The notes under the pieces were generated by a model. It did no database searches and had not been told where the DNA came from. It was given only the letters and a program-made list of their open reading frames with translations. Positions 31,793 through 40,200 of a stretch of DNA of 64,000 bases are shown here, one piece after another. The DNA lies in NCBI RefSeq assembly GCF_900110945.1, contig NZ_FOFL01000002.1, positions 744,001 to 808,000 of the forward strand, read 5' to 3'. Positions within the stretch are counted from its first letter, which is position 1. Every line of letters begins with the position of its first letter. A program made the translations under genes and the position numbers. This stretch comes from Devosia sp. YR412. GTDB lineage: Bacteria; Pseudomonadota; Alphaproteobacteria; Rhizobiales; Devosiaceae.

Positions 31793-32743
31793 ATGACGCT
31801 CGAACTCGGAGGCATCCATCACCTCACGGCGGTCACCGCCGAGGCCAAGAAAAACCTGGCCTTCTATACCCAGGTTCTTGGCATGCGGCTGATCAAGAAG
31901 ACGGTCAACCAGGACGACACCACCGCCTATCACCTGTTCTATGGCGACGGCGTGGCCTCCCCCGGTGCCGACCTGACCTTTTTCGATTTCGACGCGCCCA
32001 AGGAAAGCCGTGGCAATCACACGGTTGGCCGCACCGGCTTGCGCGTCGCCAGCGAGGATAGCCTGAACTGGTGGAAAGCCCATCTGCAGACCAATAATGT
32101 CGGCACCTCAGCCATCAAGGAGCGCAACGGCCAGCTGTCGCTCGATTTCGAGGATTTCGAAGGCCAGCGCTTCCGCATGGTGATCGATGCCGCCAACAAG
32201 GCTGTACCCTGGGCCAAGTCGCCCGTGCCGGCCGAGCAGCAGATTATCGGTCTGGGGCCCATCACCCTGTCGGTCCCGCGGCTCGACCGCACCGAGGCCG
32301 TGCTGACCCAGGTGATGAACATGCGCAAGACCCGCGAATATTCCGCCACCAGCCACACGCCGGAAACCCATGTCTTTGAAATGGGCCGTGGCGGTCCGGG
32401 CGCCGAGCTGCATGTCGCGGTCGACCCCAGCCTGCCCATGGCCCGTCCCGGCGCTGGCGGCGTGCACCACGTCGCCTTCCGCACCCCGGACCAGGATAGC
32501 TTGCGCCAGTGGATCGAACGCGTCACCAAGGCCGGCATCCGCTCCAGCGGCGAAGTGGAGCGCTTCTACTTCACCTCGCTCTACTTCCGCGAGCCGAACG
32601 GCATCCTGTTCGAGATCGCCACCGACGTGCCGGGATTTGCGGCGGATGAGCCGATGGAAACGCTTGGTGAAAGCCTCGCCTTGCCGCCATTCCTAGAAGG
32701 TCGCCGGGCCAGTATCGAGGCAAATCTCAAGCCGCTGGTTTAA
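31793..32743 (+). CDS. Ring-cleaving dioxygenase-like VOC protein (MhqO type)
   Basis: Protein of 316 residues with two tandem VOC modules: GGIHHLTAVTAEAKKNLAFY (1-130) and GLGPITLSVPRL...GVHHVAFRTPDQD (150-300). Metal ligands are visible as H9 in HHLT, the second-module HHVAF histidines and E near LFEIATD. This matches the MhqO/MhqE-like family of putative hydroquinone dioxygenases. AGGAGATTGC precedes the start. It stands alone between the repair pair and a repeat. Substrate unconfirmed. The 31561-31792 gap upstream shows no gene. Confidence 0.88.
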   Translation: MTLELGGIHHLTAVTAEAKKNLAFYTQVLGMRLIKKTVNQDDTTAYHLFYGDGVASPGADLTFFDFDAPKESRGNHTVGRTGLRVASEDSLNWWKAHLQTNNVGTSAIKERNGQLSLDFEDFEGQRFRMVIDAANKAVPWAKSPVPAEQQIIGLGPITLSVPRLDRTEAVLTQVMNMRKTREYSATSHTPETHVFEMGRGGPGAELHVAVDPSLPMARPGAGGVHHVAFRTPDQDSLRQWIERVTKAGIRSSGEVERFYFTSLYFREPNGILFEIATDVPGFAADEPMETLGESLALPPFLEGRRASIEANLKPLV

Positions 32744-32775
32744 TCGACTCACATCTCGCCACACCCACCGCGCCC

Positions 32776-32915
32776 CCCTCCCCCTTGAGGGGAGGGAAGC
32801 GAGATAGGACTTTAGCCCTTCGCTAAGTCCGTCATCGAGCAGGAAGGGGATCGTTCCATAAGCTCAGTGCCTGTGGCCTACCCCCTCCCTTGATCCCTCC
32901 CCTCAAGGGGGAGGG
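32776..32915. repeat. Inverted-repeat element with 22-base perfect arms
   Basis: Arms at 32776-32797 and 32894-32915 are exact reverse complements, built from CCCTCCCCC and TTGAGGGGAGGGA. The ~96-base centre has no open frame of interest. It fills the gap between the VOC gene and the convergent VWA gene and is typical of dispersed intergenic palindromic elements of Hyphomicrobiales. It may also terminate both transcripts. Confidence 0.7.
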
Positions 32916-32950
32916 TGTGGACTGGACGTTCTGCGCCAACTATCGCGGCC

Positions 32951-34984
32951 TTATTCGCAGTCCCCACTCGTGCTCAAATCACACGGATCGCTATCCGTGT
33001 CCGGCTTCAGCAGGCTGGCCGTCTTGATCAGGTTGATGAATTCCACGCGATAGCCGCTGTCGTCGGCACCGCGCCCCGAGCGCGCCAGGGCCTCGATCTC
33101 GGCCCAGCCCATTTCACCGCCGTAGTTGGAGCCCTTGAGCTTTTGCCCAAAGGCGGCGACGGCGGCGGCGAAGCGCATGTCGTTGCTGGCGTCGGTGATA
33201 TCGCGATAGACCACCTCGGGCGTCACCGGCACTTCGATCAGCTGGCTGACGTCGCTCTCCGGCAGCTTGTAACGCATGCGCAGGAAAGCGATCTCGTCGC
33301 CGGCGACCGGCGGCTCCGTGGTCTGGCCATAGCGCAACGAGTCGATCATTTCGGCGCCCGACCCGACCGGGGTAATTTCGTAAAGCGCCGTCACCGTGTG
33401 ACCCGCGCCGATGTCGCCGGCATCGACCTTGTCATTGTTGAAATCCTCGCGGTTGAGTGCGCGGGTTTCGTAGCCGATCAGGCGATATTCGTTGACCACG
33501 GCCGGGTTGAACTCGACCTGGAATTTGACGTCCTTGGCGATCATGTCGAGCGTGCCACCGATCTCCTCGACCAGAATTTTTTGCGCTTCGCGGAAGCTGG
33601 AAATGTAGCTGGCATTGCCATTGCCGTTCTGGGCCAGGGCCTGCATGGTTGCGTCATCGAGATTGCCGCGGCCGAAGCCCAGCACAGAGAGGGTGGTGCC
33701 GGATTGTCGCTTGCCCTTGATGAAATCTTCCAGCTTTTCCGGATCGTCGATGCCGACATTGAAATCGCCATCGGTGGCGAGGATGACGCGATTGGTGCCA
33801 CCCGAAACCTTGTGGCTTTCGGCGAGGCGATAGGCCAGTTCGATCCCCTCGGCACCGGCTGTGCTGCCGCCGGCGCTGAGATCGTCCAGCGCGGCGAGGA
33901 TTTTCGCCTTGTCGGTCGCGACGGTCGGCTCCAGCACCACGCCGGCCGAGCCGGCATAGACCACGATGGAGACTGTATCATTGGCGGAGAGCTGATCGAC
34001 CAAGAGGACAAAGGCGCGCTTGAGCAGGGGCAGCTTGTCCGACTCGTCCATCGAGCCGGACGTGTCGATCAGGAAGACCAGATTGGCTGGCTTGCCTTCT
34101 TCGACCGTCGGCACATAGCCCTTGATGCCGATCTGCAGCAGTTGGGTTTTCGAATTCCATGGCGTCGGAAACACGCCGATCGTAGGCTGGAACGGCACCG
34201 CGGCGCTTGTCGCAGTGGGATAGTCATAGGGGAAATAGTTGATCAGTTCCTCAATGCGCACCGCATCGGGCTCGGGGACGAAACCGTCCTCGAGCATGCG
34301 GCGCGTATAGGCATAGCTGGCCGTATCGACATCCACCGAAAAGGTCGAGACCGGCTCGTCGGCCGCGGTCTTGAGGCGCTGTTCGTCGAAGCTGGTGAAG
34401 GTATCGCCGCTTGGTTCGGTCGGCAGGGCAATGAGCGACGGCATGGGGGCCGGCATGGCCATTTCTCTCTCGAACATCGCGTCGGCCGATGCACCGATGG
34501 CGCTCTGCTGCACCACGGCGCCGGCGGGGGCAGCTTGACGGGTCAAGGCGCTGGGCGCCGCTATGTCCTGCATCGGCGCCGGCGCAACAGGCTCGGCGGT
34601 GACGACTGGTGCCGGCTCTTCGGCCTTGGCCAGATTTTCGGCCTGCGGCGCCACGATGGCAGGACGCTGCACGGCCACCTCGGCCGGGGTCATCGAGGTG
34701 GTCGAATAGAGCTGATAGCCGAGCGGCAGCACGATCAGCGCCAGGGCCGCCGTACCAATGGGAAGACGCATGTCCATGATCTTGATCCCTTTCAAGGATG
34801 CGATGATGGACGTGAGACGCTGGCCCCAGGGATTTCCTTGGGGTGTTGCTTCGGATTTCTTCTGCGCCGCCTCGAAAGCGGCCATGCCGGCGGCCAGCGC
34901 GCGCTGCTTGGCGTCGGCGCGCGGGTCGGGCGCCTGGGTGGCTTTGAGGCTGTCGAAGGGATCGGGCATCTGGTCGTCGCTCAT
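32951..34984 (-). CDS. VWA-domain protein, YfbK-like, with transmembrane segment
   Basis: Membrane-anchored protein of 677 residues. It has a short cytoplasmic N-terminus, a transmembrane helix near residues 73-95, an alanine/proline-rich linker, a YfbK N-terminal domain (TFSVDVDTASYAYTRRML, ~215-250), a von Willebrand A domain with MIDAS motif DTSGS (307-311), and a C-terminal DUF3520-like region. Its start overlaps the stop of an ECF sigma factor gene by four bases, so the N-terminus could act as an anti-sigma device, but no zinc anti-sigma motif is seen. A 725-codon antisense frame is a shadow. Confidence 0.9.
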   Translation of the reverse strand: MSDDQMPDPFDSLKATQAPDPRADAKQRALAAGMAAFEAAQKKSEATPQGNPWGQRLTSIIASLKGIKIMDMRLPIGTAALALIVLPLGYQLYSTTSMTPAEVAVQRPAIVAPQAENLAKAEEPAPVVTAEPVAPAPMQDIAAPSALTRQAAPAGAVVQQSAIGASADAMFEREMAMPAPMPSLIALPTEPSGDTFTSFDEQRLKTAADEPVSTFSVDVDTASYAYTRRMLEDGFVPEPDAVRIEELINYFPYDYPTATSAAVPFQPTIGVFPTPWNSKTQLLQIGIKGYVPTVEEGKPANLVFLIDTSGSMDESDKLPLLKRAFVLLVDQLSANDTVSIVVYAGSAGVVLEPTVATDKAKILAALDDLSAGGSTAGAEGIELAYRLAESHKVSGGTNRVILATDGDFNVGIDDPEKLEDFIKGKRQSGTTLSVLGFGRGNLDDATMQALAQNGNGNASYISSFREAQKILVEEIGGTLDMIAKDVKFQVEFNPAVVNEYRLIGYETRALNREDFNNDKVDAGDIGAGHTVTALYEITPVGSGAEMIDSLRYGQTTEPPVAGDEIAFLRMRYKLPESDVSQLIEVPVTPEVVYRDITDASNDMRFAAAVAAFGQKLKGSNYGGEMGWAEIEALARSGRGADDSGYRVEFINLIKTASLLKPDTDSDPCDLSTSGDCE

Positions 34985-35550
34985 AGCAGCCCCCTCAGGG
35001 TCTTGCGGGCTTCATGCACATGGAAGGACACGGTGGCCTCCTTGATGCCCATGATCTCGGCCGCCGCCGCGTGGCTCAATTCTTCCGCATAGACCAGCAG
35101 CACCGCATTGCGCTGCTTATCCGGCAGTTCGCGCACCGCCGCCCAGAGCTGGCGGCTGGTGGCGGCCGCTTCCTGCTCGGGTGGCTGTTCGTCGGGCGTC
35201 ACCTCGGCATAGGCGTCGGCATATTGGCCGCGCCGCTTGCCGGCCCGCTGCATGTCGCGCACGGCATTGAGCGTGATGCGATAGACCCAGCTTGAAAACG
35301 CCGATCGGTGGTCGAATCCGGCAAGCGCTGCGCCGAGCTTGATGCAGACATCCTGCGCCACATCCTCGGCATCGGCGCGATTGCCGCACCATTTCCAGGC
35401 CGTACGGTGGATCAGGTCATAATGATCCTCGATCAGCTCGCCGAAAGCCGCGGCATCGCCGTTTTGCGCACGGGTCACCAGCGCCCGCGTCAGCGCGTGC
35501 CTCGCCTCGATCGGGGATGCGGCCGTCAGTCCCAGCATGGGTCCGTGCAC
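34981..35550 (-). CDS. ECF-family RNA polymerase sigma factor
   Basis: Sigma-70-family protein of about 189 residues with region 2 (FGELIEDHYDLIHRTAWKWCGNRADAEDVAQDVCIKL, including the core-binding DAEDVAQD) and region 4 (LPDKQRNAVLLVYAEELSHAAAAEIMGIKEATVSFHVHEARKTL). The first codon used here is GTG at 35550; an ATG at 35538 is an alternative start. It is translationally coupled to the VWA-domain protein, its likely partner. The signal it answers to is unknown. Confidence 0.9.
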   Translation of the reverse strand: MHGPMLGLTAASPIEARHALTRALVTRAQNGDAAAFGELIEDHYDLIHRTAWKWCGNRADAEDVAQDVCIKLGAALAGFDHRSAFSSWVYRITLNAVRDMQRAGKRRGQYADAYAEVTPDEQPPEQEAAATSRQLWAAVRELPDKQRNAVLLVYAEELSHAAAAEIMGIKEATVSFHVHEARKTLRGLL

Positions 35551-35646
35551 TCGCCAAGCCTTACTTTGGTGGCCATTCTAGTGCTAAGACGCCCCTGCCC
35601 GCCCAGACCTTGGGCGCTTATGCAGATTTATTTTGGAGGCCCCGCC

Positions 35647-35832
35647 ATGGACGAGCCCAAGCAAAGCCCCTTCGCGCTGAACCCCGGCCGCGTGCTGATC
35701 CTGTGCCTCGGCGTGCTGATCGTCATCATCGCCATTTCCACCTCGCTGGGCGGCATCAATGCCTACCAGTCGCTGCGCGAGGCCAATGCCGAAGCGACAA
35801 CGGCCGCTCCGATCGATCCCGCTGTCGAATAA
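35647..35832 (+). CDS. Small single-span membrane protein, 61 residues
   Basis: Short protein MDEPKQSPFALNPGR followed by a hydrophobic helix (VLILCLGVLIVIIAISTSL) and an acidic tail. TTTTGGAGGC gives a strong ribosome site seven to ten bases before the ATG. It lies between the sigma factor (divergent) and mnmA (convergent; the stops abut). Hypothetical; the family is not recognised. Confidence 0.65.
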   Translation: MDEPKQSPFALNPGRVLILCLGVLIVIIAISTSLGGINAYQSLREANAEATTAAPIDPAVE

Positions 35833-36984
35833 TCAGGCAGCAAACACCTGCGGCACGGCTTCGGCGATGAAGCCGCCGCCCCAGACTTCCGAGGTCGCCG
35901 TATCGTCGGCATAGAAGACGCAGGCCTGGCCGGGCGAGATGCCATATTCACCGGAGACCAGCGTCACATAGACGCTGTCGCCCTGCATCTGGATCACTGC
36001 CGGCTGCGGGCCGCGCGTCGAGCGGACCTTGACCTCGACCGGCGCACCATTGCCGGCCGATAGCTGCGCCAAAGGCGTGGCGCCGAGCCAGTTGACGTCG
36101 CGCAGGCGCACGGTGTGGGTCTTGAGCGCTTCGCGAGGGCCGACGATGACGCGGCCGGTCTTGTGCTCGAGCTTGATCACATAGAGCGGCTCGCCCGAGG
36201 CAATGCCGAGCCCCTTGCGCTGGCCTACGGTGTAATTGACGATGCCTTCATGGCTGCCCAGCACGCGGCCGTCGAGATGCACGATCTCGCCCGTTGCTAC
36301 CGCCTCGGGATGCATCTTGCGGATGATGTCGGCATACTTGCCCTGCGGCACGAAGCAGATGTCCTGGCTGTCGTGCTTTTCGGCGATTTCGAGCCCCATT
36401 TCGCGTGCCATTTCGCGCACCGCCGCCTTGCTCATGCCGCCGAGCGGAAAGCGCAGGAAATCGAGCTGGGCTTGCGTGGTGGCAAACAGGAAATAGGTCT
36501 GGTCGCGCTCGGCATCAACCGGGCGGAACAACTGGCGCCGGCCGTCGTCGCCGAGGCGGCTCTGCACATAATGGCCGGTGGCCAAAACATCGGCGCCTAG
36601 GTCGCGGGCGACCTCCATCAGGTCGACGAATTTGACCGACTGGTTGCAGGCGATGCAGGGCACCGGGGTTTCGCCCTGCTGATAGGCATTGGCAAAGGGC
36701 GCGATCACCGAGTGCTTGAAGCGCTCTTCATAGTCGAGCACGTAATGGGGAATATTTAGCGTTGCGGCCACCCGGCGGGCATCGTGGATGTCCTGCCCGG
36801 CGCAGCAGGCGCCCTTGCGATGGGTGGCTTCGCCATGATCGTAGAGCTGGAGGGTGACGCCGACGACGTCATAGCCCTGGCTAGCCAAGAGGCCCGCCAC
36901 GACCGAGGAATCCACGCCCCCCGACATCGCGACGACGACGCGCGTGTCTTCGGGACGCTTGGCAATATCAAGCGAGTTCAACAT
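35833..36984 (-). CDS. mnmA: tRNA-specific 2-thiouridylase MnmA
   Basis: Cytosolic enzyme of 383 residues that thiolates U34 of Lys, Glu and Gln tRNAs using ATP and persulfide sulfur. The PP-loop SGGVDSS is at 21-27, the catalytic cysteine at C110 in PCIACN, and the second cysteine at C210 in DSQDICFV. The C-terminal beta-barrel ([14 protein letters not shown]) is present. Length and motifs are normal. The gene is monocistronic, divergent from the fliK promoter region. Confidence 0.97.
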   Translation of the reverse strand: MLNSLDIAKRPEDTRVVVAMSGGVDSSVVAGLLASQGYDVVGVTLQLYDHGEATHRKGACCAGQDIHDARRVAATLNIPHYVLDYEERFKHSVIAPFANAYQQGETPVPCIACNQSVKFVDLMEVARDLGADVLATGHYVQSRLGDDGRRQLFRPVDAERDQTYFLFATTQAQLDFLRFPLGGMSKAAVREMAREMGLEIAEKHDSQDICFVPQGKYADIIRKMHPEAVATGEIVHLDGRVLGSHEGIVNYTVGQRKGLGIASGEPLYVIKLEHKTGRVIVGPREALKTHTVRLRDVNWLGATPLAQLSAGNGAPVEVKVRSTRGPQPAVIQMQGDSVYVTLVSGEYGISPGQACVFYADDTATSEVWGGGFIAEAVPQVFAA

Positions 36985-37173
36985 CTTTCTTCCATCCGGT
37001 TGGGTTCAAGGGCCAGCGGACAAACTGTGACGGGGCTCATATCCCTTTCGGACAAAAGCCGCAACATTTGCCCGGCAGCTTTTGCCGCCTCAGCCATGAT
37101 TGCCGACAACACAGCATGCATGTGCCGCCATCACCGCCTTGAAATCACATGATATTCGCCGGTCGCGAGGACT

Positions 37174-37189
37174 TGGCACGGCGCCTGCA
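37174..37189 (+). promoter_or_regulatory. Sigma-54 promoter in front of fliK-flgD
   Basis: TGGCACG-N4-CTGCA matches the sigma-54 consensus TGGCACG-N4-TTGCA with a single mismatch, 41 bases before the fliK start. The window encodes FlbD, a sigma-54 activator of flagellar genes, making this a credible late flagellar promoter. Confidence 0.75.
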
Positions 37190-37229
37190 TTGACTGGCTT
37201 GGATTAGTCTCATTCGCGGGGCCGCTTTC

Positions 37230-38744
37230 GTGGCATCACATCTGACCGTTACGACCAGCACTGCCGGCGTCTCCAGCACCAAGAGTTTTGGCAATTCCAC
37301 TGCCGATGCCGGTAGCGAAGACGTGTTTGCCGCCCTGCTGGGCGCATCCGGCGCTGAAAAGCCCGAGCCGACGCCTGCTGCCGCCGCACCGGCCAAGCCG
37401 GCCACCAATGACGACGTCAACATGTCGACCGGCTTCACGCCCGACGAAGACGAGACCATCGATCCCGTCGCTGCAGCGATCGACGCGCAGATCGCCATCG
37501 TGCCAGCCGAAACCGCCCAGCCCAAGCTGACCGAACTGGTGGAAGGCCTGGCCGATCTCAAGGCGAAACTGGCGGCTGGCGAACCGATCGATCCAAAGGC
37601 GCTGAAAGAACTCGATGCGCTGCTGACCAGCCTTGCGCAACAGCTCAACATCGACCTGACCGACCTGCCCTCGACCGACGAACTGGCCGCCCTGATGGCT
37701 GCGCCGACCGCAGGTGATGAGAGCCTCACGGGCAAGCTGGTGCAAGCCTTCGGCCCGATGGTCAGCGAACTGCTCGGCCAGACCGACGCATCAGCCAGTG
37801 CCGAGCTGTCGGCCCAGATGAAGGCCGTCGGCGACAAGCTGGCCGCGCTGCTCACCACCCTCAACCAGGGCGAAACAGATGGCGACGCGCTGGCCGCGCT
37901 GCAGGCCAATTTCAACACGGACACCGAGCTGAAAACCGCGCTCGACAATGCGCTGAAGCCGACCATTGCGGCCGATGCTGCGCCTGCTCTGGCCACACCG
38001 GCACTCAAGCTGCCGGACTCGTCGCTGACCAGCAAGACCGAGGCAGCCGCCCCGGCACTTGAGGTCAAAGCCGAAAAGCCCGAGACGGCCGACCCCAGTC
38101 TCGAGGTCAAGCCGACCGTCAAGGATGGCGACAAGCCGGTCGAAGCCAGTGCCGAGAAGAAATCCGGCGACGACAAGCCGGCGGACACCAAGCCGACCGC
38201 TGTCGCCGCCACCGCCGACAAACAGCCCGATGCACAGGTCGCGACGCAGACCATTCCTACCGCCCGCGTCGATGCCGTGGCGGCGCTCCGCGTGGTGCAG
38301 GTCGGCTACCAGACCAGCCAGCAGCAGCTCAACCTGCCGCAACTGGCCTTCGAAATGGCGCGCCAGGTCGGCGACGGCAATTCCCGCTTCCAGATCCGCC
38401 TCGATCCGGCCGAACTGGGCAAGATCGACGTGCGGCTCGATATCGACGCCTCTGGCCAGGTCAATGCGCGCCTGACCGTCGAAAAGGCCGAAACGCTTGA
38501 CCTGATGCAGCGCGACCAGAAGGCGCTGGAACGCGCCCTGCAGCAGGCTGGCCTCGATAGCAGCAAGACCAATCTGGAGTTCTCGCTCAAGGACAATCCC
38601 TTCAGCGGCGGCCAGCAGGGCAAGAATGCCAATGGCGGCAGCCTGTTCGGCACTGACCTCGCCGAAGTGGACGACGCCCCCCTGCCCACCGTCAACCTTT
38701 ACCGCGGCAATCTCAGTGCCAGCGGCGTCAACATCATCGCGTAA
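37230..38744 (+). CDS. fliK: Flagellar hook-length control protein FliK
   Basis: Secreted ruler protein of 504 residues that sets hook length and triggers the export switch. Residues 1-370 are low-complexity, rich in Ala, Lys, Thr and Asp as in other FliK proteins. Residues ~385-480 are the conserved hook-domain (FQIRLDPAELGKIDVRLDIDASGQVNARL...RDQKALERALQQAGL). The start is GTG at 37230, behind the sigma-54 promoter. flgD follows after 12 bases with AAGGAG between. Antisense open frames in this gene are shadows. Confidence 0.9.
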   Translation: MASHLTVTTSTAGVSSTKSFGNSTADAGSEDVFAALLGASGAEKPEPTPAAAAPAKPATNDDVNMSTGFTPDEDETIDPVAAAIDAQIAIVPAETAQPKLTELVEGLADLKAKLAAGEPIDPKALKELDALLTSLAQQLNIDLTDLPSTDELAALMAAPTAGDESLTGKLVQAFGPMVSELLGQTDASASAELSAQMKAVGDKLAALLTTLNQGETDGDALAALQANFNTDTELKTALDNALKPTIAADAAPALATPALKLPDSSLTSKTEAAAPALEVKAEKPETADPSLEVKPTVKDGDKPVEASAEKKSGDDKPADTKPTAVAATADKQPDAQVATQTIPTARVDAVAALRVVQVGYQTSQQQLNLPQLAFEMARQVGDGNSRFQIRLDPAELGKIDVRLDIDASGQVNARLTVEKAETLDLMQRDQKALERALQQAGLDSSKTNLEFSLKDNPFSGGQQGKNANGGSLFGTDLAEVDDAPLPTVNLYRGNLSASGVNIIA

Positions 38745-38756
38745 GGAGTAGGTGTC

Positions 38757-39476
38757 ATGGCAACACTCGATAGCGTTTCGGCAGCCGCCGCAACCACATC
38801 CAAGACCGCGGCGTCGCGCGCCACCATTGCGGATAATTTCGACACCTTCCTGAGCATCCTGACCACCCAGCTCAAGAACCAGAACCCGCTCGACCCGATG
38901 GACACCAACCAGTTCACCCAGCAGCTGGTGCAGTTCACCGGCGTTGAGCAGCAGCTCAAGACCAATGAATTCCTCGAAACCTTGATGCTGTCGGGCCAGA
39001 ACACGGCAAAATCCGATGCCGTCTCCTATATCGGCAAGGAAGTGACCTCGTCGGGCAAGACCGGCGAGCTGACCGATTCCAGCGCCGCCTTCTGGGCTTA
39101 TAGTGCCGATGCCGCAGCGGCCAATGCCTCGATCACCATCAAGAATGCCAGCGGCCAGGTGGTCTACAACCAGACCGGACCGCTCGGCTCCGGCCCTGGC
39201 ACCTTCCGCTGGGACGGCAAGGGCAGCGATGGCGCGATGAAGCCGAATGGCGTCTATACGATCGACATCACCGGCAAGGACAGCAACGGCAAGGACGTCA
39301 AGATCAGCACCGCCTCGATCGGCATCGTCACCGCCGTGGACTTCACCGGCGACGTGCCCGTGCTGACCGTCGGCTCGCGCAAGGTCACAATCACCGACGT
39401 CACCGACGTCCGCATTCCCGACGTCACCAAGCCGGTGACAGCGACGACGGAAGAGAAGACCGACACGACGGCCTAA
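38757..39476 (+). CDS. flgD: Flagellar hook assembly scaffold FlgD
   Basis: Hook-cap protein of 239 residues. The N-terminal FlgD region contains FLSILTTQLKNQNPLDPMDTNQFTQQLVQFTGVEQQ (residues ~25-65), the family hallmark, followed by tudor/FnIII-like domains with RWDGKGSDG and GVYTIDI. AAGGAGTAGGTGTC provides the ribosome site. Co-transcribed with fliK. The transcript probably ends in the repeat element at 39503-39631. Confidence 0.95.
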   Translation: MATLDSVSAAAATTSKTAASRATIADNFDTFLSILTTQLKNQNPLDPMDTNQFTQQLVQFTGVEQQLKTNEFLETLMLSGQNTAKSDAVSYIGKEVTSSGKTGELTDSSAAFWAYSADAAAANASITIKNASGQVVYNQTGPLGSGPGTFRWDGKGSDGAMKPNGVYTIDITGKDSNGKDVKISTASIGIVTAVDFTGDVPVLTVGSRKVTITDVTDVRIPDVTKPVTATTEEKTDTTA

Positions 39477-39502
39477 AGCGGCGTCCCTAAATTCCCCACA
39501 TA

Positions 39503-39631
39503 CACGATGTCACCCCGGCCTTGAGCCGGGGCCAATCCTGAGATGTCACCGCATGCCGCTAGATCGAGCCACCTTGCGGCCGTGGCACGATCTCGAGATG
39601 GATCCCGGCTCAAGGCCGGGATGACATCGTG
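39503..39631. repeat. Dispersed palindromic element, copy 1
   Basis: Arms 39503-39530 and 39604-39631 are reverse complements with one mismatch, built from ATGTCA, CCCGGCC and TTGAGCCGGG. A closely related element with the same arms and orientation of its unequal halves is at 55261-55392. Such REP-like intergenic elements are common in Hyphomicrobiales genomes. The remaining intergenic DNA to 39849 carries the SciP promoter. Confidence 0.75.
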
Positions 39632-39783
39632 GGTGCGCAGGCGCTTGAGATAAACCGTATGGCTCCGGCTTATCTCTGCGGACGCCCCTCAAGTCATTCC
39701 ACTGCCGGGCAAATCGCTCCGCGATCAACTTGAATCAAGGCCTTGAAATCCAAGACCATTCTTAACCTGTTGTAAGTTTCCCC

Positions 39784-39798
39784 TTAGTCGAATTTTAA
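39784..39798. promoter_or_regulatory. CtrA-like box upstream of the SciP gene
   Basis: TTAG-N7-TTAA, one mismatch from the CtrA consensus TTAA-N7-TTAA, 52 bases before the start at 39850. A further TTAA-N7-TAAG lies at 39762-39776. In Caulobacter sciP is activated by CtrA, so this position is sensible. Confidence 0.45.
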
Positions 39799-39849
39799 GG
39801 CCGTTAGCCTAGTCTCTCGTCATATGGTCAGGTTTGAGTAGAGAGTAAA

Positions 39850-40128
39850 ATGACCGTACAAATGCGTCCTCGCGTTAAGTACGTTATCGGACCGGACGGT
39901 AGTCCGCTCACGATCGCAGATCTTCCCCCGGCCAATACCCGGAGGTGGGTCATCCGCCGCAAAGCCGAAGTCGTCGCAGCTGTGCGCGGCGGGTTGCTCA
40001 GCCTCGAAGAGGCCTGCGACCGCTATACACTGAGCGTCGATGAATTCCTCAACTGGCAGGCCGCCATCGATAAGCATGGCCTTGCCGGACTGCGGACCAC
40101 CTGGATCCAGCATTACCGTGAAGGCTAA
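39850..40128 (+). CDS. sciP: SciP-type CtrA inhibitor, DUF1153 family
   Basis: Small DNA-binding protein of 92 residues matching the DUF1153 family of alphaproteobacteria. A helix-turn-helix is visible in RKAEVVAAVRGGLLSLEEACDRYTLSVDEFLNW (residues ~37-70). In Caulobacter, SciP binds CtrA and blocks its activation of target promoters, confining them to one cell-cycle stage. It sits between flagellar operons that carry CtrA-like boxes. A strong terminator follows. The family assignment is firm; the role is by homology. Confidence 0.9.
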   Translation: MTVQMRPRVKYVIGPDGSPLTIADLPPANTRRWVIRRKAEVVAAVRGGLLSLEEACDRYTLSVDEFLNWQAAIDKHGLAGLRTTWIQHYREG

Positions 40129-40163
40129 GGCCTTAGCGCGCTGAAACAACAGGTATGAATCTC

Positions 40164-40193
40164 AAAGCCCGCCAGAGTGATCTGGCGGGCTTT
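40164..40193. terminator. Bidirectional rho-independent terminator
   Basis: Twelve-base perfect arms AAAGCCCGCCAG (40164-40175) and CTGGCGGGCTTT (40182-40193), six-base loop, with A and T tracts on both sides, between the convergent sciP and RNA-ligase genes. Confidence 0.88.
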
Positions 40194-40200
40194 GTATTTC

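Noticed and set aside
32915..35092. A 725-codon open frame antisense to the VWA and sigma-factor genes
   Set aside because: Its translation is rich in His, Gly, Asp and Arg without any domain pattern, and the opposite strand encodes clear VWA and ECF proteins. High GC gives long antisense shadows.
37145..38254. A 369-codon serine/alanine-rich frame antisense to fliK
   Set aside because: Low-complexity mirror image of the FliK repeats; the sense frame carries the conserved FliK C-domain.
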